Translations under genes and position numbers: made by a program | From: Pseudomonas songnenensis | Lineage (GTDB): Bacteria > Pseudomonadota > Gammaproteobacteria > Pseudomonadales > Pseudomonadaceae | DNA: 64,000 nt | Reading direction: 5' to 3' | Assembly (NCBI RefSeq): GCF_003696315.1 | Contig: NZ_RFFN01000003.1 | Coordinates: forward strand, 1-64,000 | The notes under the pieces: generated by a model | Told to the model about the DNA's origin: nothing | What the model saw: only the letters and a program-made list of their open reading frames with translations | The model's database searches: none | Part shown: in pieces, positions 61,403 to 64,000 of the stretch | How the letters are laid out: the number at the start of each line of letters is the position of its first letter | Numbering within the stretch: the stretch's first letter is position 1

Positions 61403-62343
61403 GCGAAGCCCCGATGCCCTCCCACTGGGCGGCGCAGCGCGAGCGCGGAAGTTTCGCGCTGATGCGCCTGACCGCCTGGGCGGTACGGCTACTTGGTCGG
61501 CGCACCATGGCGCCGCTGCTGTATCTGATCGTGCTGTATTTCTATCTGTTCGGCCGCAGCGCCCGTGACAGCGCGCGCCAGTATCAGGGCTACCTGGCGC
61601 GCTGGAGCGGTCGCGCCGAACTGCAGCCGAGCACGCGCTCGGTCTATCGCCAGTTCATGAGTTTCGCCGAAGCGCTGTTGGACAAGCTGGATGTCTGGAG
61701 CGGGCGCGTCGGACGGGAACGCCTGGTGATCCACGACCCGGCCAACCTGCACGCCAGCCTCGCCGGGGCGCGCGGTCAGCTGCTGGTCGGCTCGCACCTG
61801 GGCAATCTGGAGATCTGCCGGGCGCTGGCGGAAATCGGCGGCGAAGTGCGGATGAACGTGCTGGTGCACACCCGTCACGCCGAGCAGTTCAATCGCCTGC
61901 TGGACCAGTCCGGCGCGGACAACCTGCGGCTGATCCAGGTCAGCGAACTGGACCCGGCGACCATGCTGCAGCTGTCCCAGCGTCTGGAGCGCGGCGAGTG
62001 GCTGGCCATCGCCGGTGATCGGGTGCCGCTGCACGGTGGGCGCACCGCCGTGGCGGACTTCCTCGGTCAGCCGGCAGCCTTTCCCCAGGGGCCCTGGCTG
62101 CTCGCCGGCCTGCTGGAATGCCCGGTGAATCTGCTGTTCTGTCTCAAGCATGACGAGCGCTTCCATGTGCATCTCGAGCCCTTCGCCGAACGCATCCGCT
62201 GGCGCCGCGCCGACCGCGATGCGGTGATCGCGCAGGCAGTGCAGCGCTACGCCGACCGCCTCGCCGCGCGCTGCCTGGAGGCGCCGCTGCAATGGTTCAA
62301 CTTCTATCCCTTCTGGAACACACAGGACCCGCGTCGTGACTGA
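61399..62343 (+). CDS. LpxL/HtrB-like acyltransferase (aryl polyene cluster)
   Basis: 314-aa inner-membrane acyltransferase with an N-terminal TM (about 38-52), H-x4-E motif (SHLGNLEICR) and GDRVPLHGGRT, as in lipid A late acyltransferases. In aryl polyene clusters it is thought to attach an acyl or polyene chain to the lipid anchor. Overlaps the glycosyltransferase stop by 4 nt (ATGA) and the ammonia-lyase start by 8 nt. Confidence 0.85.
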   Translation: MSEAPMPSHWAAQRERGSFALMRLTAWAVRLLGRRTMAPLLYLIVLYFYLFGRSARDSARQYQGYLARWSGRAELQPSTRSVYRQFMSFAEALLDKLDVWSGRVGRERLVIHDPANLHASLAGARGQLLVGSHLGNLEICRALAEIGGEVRMNVLVHTRHAEQFNRLLDQSGADNLRLIQVSELDPATMLQLSQRLERGEWLAIAGDRVPLHGGRTAVADFLGQPAAFPQGPWLLAGLLECPVNLLFCLKHDERFHVHLEPFAERIRWRRADRDAVIAQAVQRYADRLAARCLEAPLQWFNFYPFWNTQDPRRD

Positions 62344-63868
62344 GCCCGTGATCTTTGGCGAACACCTTCTGCGCATCGAGGACGTGCTGGCTGTGGCGCA
62401 GCGCCGTGCGCCGGCACGGCTGCAGGCGGACGAGACCTTTCGCAGCCGCATCACCCGCGGCGCGCAGTTTCTCGACACCCTGCTGGACCGCGAGGGCGTG
62501 ATCTACGGCGTTACCACCGGCTATGGCGATTCCTGCGTGGTGGCGGTGCCGCTGCACCAGGTCGAGGCGTTGCCGCAGCACCTGTTCACCTTTCACGGCT
62601 GTGGCCTCGGCAAGTTGCTGGACGCCGAAGCCACCCGCGCCGTGCTCGCCGCGCGCCTGCGTTCGCTTACCCATGGCATGTCCGGTGTACGCATCGAGCT
62701 GCTGGAACGCATGCAGGCATTCCTCGAACACGATGTGCTGCCGCTGATTCCTGAGGAAGGCTCGGTCGGCGCCAGCGGCGACCTGACCCCACTGTCCTAT
62801 GTCGCTGCCGCCCTCGCCGGCGAGCGCGAGGTACTGTATCGCGGCGAGCGCCGCAGCGCCGCCGAAGTGCATCGCCAGCTCGGCTGGCCACCCTTGACCC
62901 TGCGCCCCAAGGAGGCGCTGGCGTTGATGAACGGCACCGCGGTGATGACCGGCCTCGCCTGCCTGGCCTACGCCCGCGCTGACTACCTGCTGCAGCTGGC
63001 GACCCGCATCACCGCGCTGAACGTGATCGCCCTGCAGGGTAACCCCGAGCACTTCGACGAGCGCCTGTTCGCCGCCAAGCCGCATCCTGGGCAGGTTCAG
63101 GTCGCCGCCTGGATTCGTCAGGACCTGGCCATCGACGCGCCCGCTGCGCCGCTGCATCGATTGCAGGACCGCTACTCCATCCGCTGCGCGCCCCATGTGC
63201 TCGGTGTGCTGGCCGACAGCCTGGGCCTGCTGCGCCAGTTCATCGAGACCGAACTGAACAGCGCCAACGACAACCCGATCATCGATGCCGACAACGAGCG
63301 CGTGCTGCACGGCGGGCACTTCTATGGCGGGCATATCGCCTTCGCCATGGACAGCCTGAAGAATCTGGTGGCCAACGTCGCCGATCTGCTCGACCGCCAG
63401 CTCGCCCTGCTGGTCGACACGCGCTACAACCACGGCCTGCCGAGCAACCTCTCCGGCGCGCCGGCCGCCACGGCGATGATCAACCACGGCTTCAAGGCGG
63501 TGCAGATCGGCGCCAGCGCCTGGACCGCCGAAGCGCTGAAGAACAGCATGCCGGCCAGCGTCTTCTCGCGCTCCACCGAATGCCACAACCAGGACAAGGT
63601 GAGCATGGGCACCATCGCCGCCCGCGACGCGCTGCGCAGCCTGGAGCTGAGCGAGCAGGTCGCCGCGGCCACGCTGCTCGCCGCCCAGCAGGGCGTCTGG
63701 CTGCGCCAGCGCCTGGACGACGCGCGCCCGCTGCCCGCACCACTGGCGGCCATGCACAGCGAACTGGCGGCGACCTTCCCCCCGCTGATCGAAGACCGGG
63801 CGCTGGAAGGCGAACTGCGCCTGTGCCTCGAACAGATCCGCAACCGCCACTGGAGGCTTTATGCGTAA
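62336..63868 (+). CDS. HAL/PAL/TAL-family aromatic amino acid ammonia-lyase (aryl polyene cluster)
   Basis: 510-aa MIO-dependent lyase. Catalytic Y57 in YGVTTGYG, MIO-forming A146-S147-G148 in SVGASGDLTPLSY, and LNSANDNPII. The substrate-switch pair aligned with Ser-His of histidine lyase and His-Leu of Rhodobacter TAL is F86-H87 (LFTFHGCG), so it is not a simple hutH. In this cluster it probably deaminates tyrosine or phenylalanine to a (hydroxy)cinnamate starter; this is inference. Starts with GTG at 62336 overlapping the previous gene by 8 nt. Confidence 0.9.
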   Translation: MTEPVIFGEHLLRIEDVLAVAQRRAPARLQADETFRSRITRGAQFLDTLLDREGVIYGVTTGYGDSCVVAVPLHQVEALPQHLFTFHGCGLGKLLDAEATRAVLAARLRSLTHGMSGVRIELLERMQAFLEHDVLPLIPEEGSVGASGDLTPLSYVAAALAGEREVLYRGERRSAAEVHRQLGWPPLTLRPKEALALMNGTAVMTGLACLAYARADYLLQLATRITALNVIALQGNPEHFDERLFAAKPHPGQVQVAAWIRQDLAIDAPAAPLHRLQDRYSIRCAPHVLGVLADSLGLLRQFIETELNSANDNPIIDADNERVLHGGHFYGGHIAFAMDSLKNLVANVADLLDRQLALLVDTRYNHGLPSNLSGAPAATAMINHGFKAVQIGASAWTAEALKNSMPASVFSRSTECHNQDKVSMGTIAARDALRSLELSEQVAAATLLAAQQGVWLRQRLDDARPLPAPLAAMHSELAATFPPLIEDRALEGELRLCLEQIRNRHWRLYA

Positions 63869-64000
63869 GGACGGCGTACTGCAGGCCGAGGTCGAGTTGC
63901 TCGTGCCGTTCTTCGACGTCGACTCCATGGACGTGGTCTGGCACGGCCACTACGTCAAGTACTTCGAGGTCGCCCGCTGTGCGCTGCTCGAGCGTATCGG
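63861..64000 (+). CDS. 4HBT acyl-CoA/ACP thioesterase, partial (runs off window)
   Basis: First 46 codons of a hotdog thioesterase: MRKDGVLQAEVELLVPFFDV then DSMDVVWHGHYVKYFEVAR with the catalytic aspartate and typical YFE of YbgC-like enzymes. Its ATG overlaps the ammonia-lyase stop by 8 nt, so it belongs to the same operon. Thioesterases at this place in aryl polyene clusters edit or release ACP-bound intermediates. The 3' part lies beyond 64000. Confidence 0.85.
   Translation, partial: MRKDGVLQAEVELLVPFFDVDSMDVVWHGHYVKYFEVARCALLERI

Noticed and set aside
62297..63928. 543-codon open frame opposite the ammonia-lyase
   Set aside because: Shadow frame; the plus-strand frame has catalytic Tyr, the MIO triad and conserved length.

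Overview
This window looks like chromosomal core DNA from a pseudomonad of the Pseudomonas stutzeri (Stutzerimonas) type. The basis is high G+C, a near-identical Vfr, the MurU/AmgK cell-wall recycling pair, the rpsU-dnaG-rpoD operon followed by a CAU-anticodon tRNA, and a gene order that, from memory, parallels the tyrZ-to-rpoD segment of P. aeruginosa PAO1. I see no IS element, prophage, CRISPR array or rRNA. No gene-free stretch exceeds 300 bases; the longest, glpE-prkA, is about 270.

Layout. 0-10 kb: tyrosyl-tRNA synthetase, an M23 endopeptidase, anmK, erpA, argC, hemJ, a zinc-ribbon/DUF805 membrane protein, a Ycf46-type AAA ATPase, a HIT protein, coq7 and an OsmC protein. 10-17 kb: vfr, then the leftward series rpe-gph-[trp leader]-trpE-trpG-trpD-trpC. 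trpE and trpG are 2 nt apart, so there is no pyocin cluster at the place PAO1 carries one. 17-27 kb: a leftward catabolic block made of the two-component system AgtS/AgtR, the ABC importer AgtABCD for 4-aminobutyrate/5-aminovalerate, then gabD and gabT, so sensing, uptake and degradation sit together. 27-31 kb: a DUF3530 protein lacking the hydrolase serine, djlA, murU and amgK. 31-38 kb: lptD-surA-pdxA-rsmA-apaG-apaH-glpE, a tightly packed envelope/housekeeping run. 38-44 kb: prkA-yeaH-spoVR stress module. 44-52 kb: cca (no HD catalytic residues), folK-folB, plsY, tsaD, rpsU-dnaG-rpoD and the tRNA. 52-56 kb: an SLC13-type transporter with two TrkA-C domains, an O-acetylhomoserine sulfhydrylase and thioredoxin 2.

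56.2 kb to the right edge: a compact rightward cluster with the hallmarks of aryl polyene (xanthomonadin/flexirubin-like pigment) biosynthesis. It holds a ketosynthase-like chain length factor, two acyltransferases, two acyl carrier proteins, a COG4648 membrane protein, an AMP-ligase fused to a dehydratase, a GT2 glycosyltransferase, an aromatic amino acid ammonia-lyase and a thioesterase cut by the window end. Nearly all genes overlap by 4-25 nt, and a plausible promoter lies upstream of the first. This is the most distinctive accessory system here; its ketosynthase, reductase and export genes should lie beyond 64 kb.

The most interesting non-coding signals are a 13-bp perfect inverted repeat that ends at the trxC start codon and contains its Shine-Dalgarno sequence, a short trp leader peptide with Trp codons before trpE, two tandem terminators between rpsU and dnaG, a candidate AgtR operator upstream of agtA, and two hairpins between gabD and gabT.
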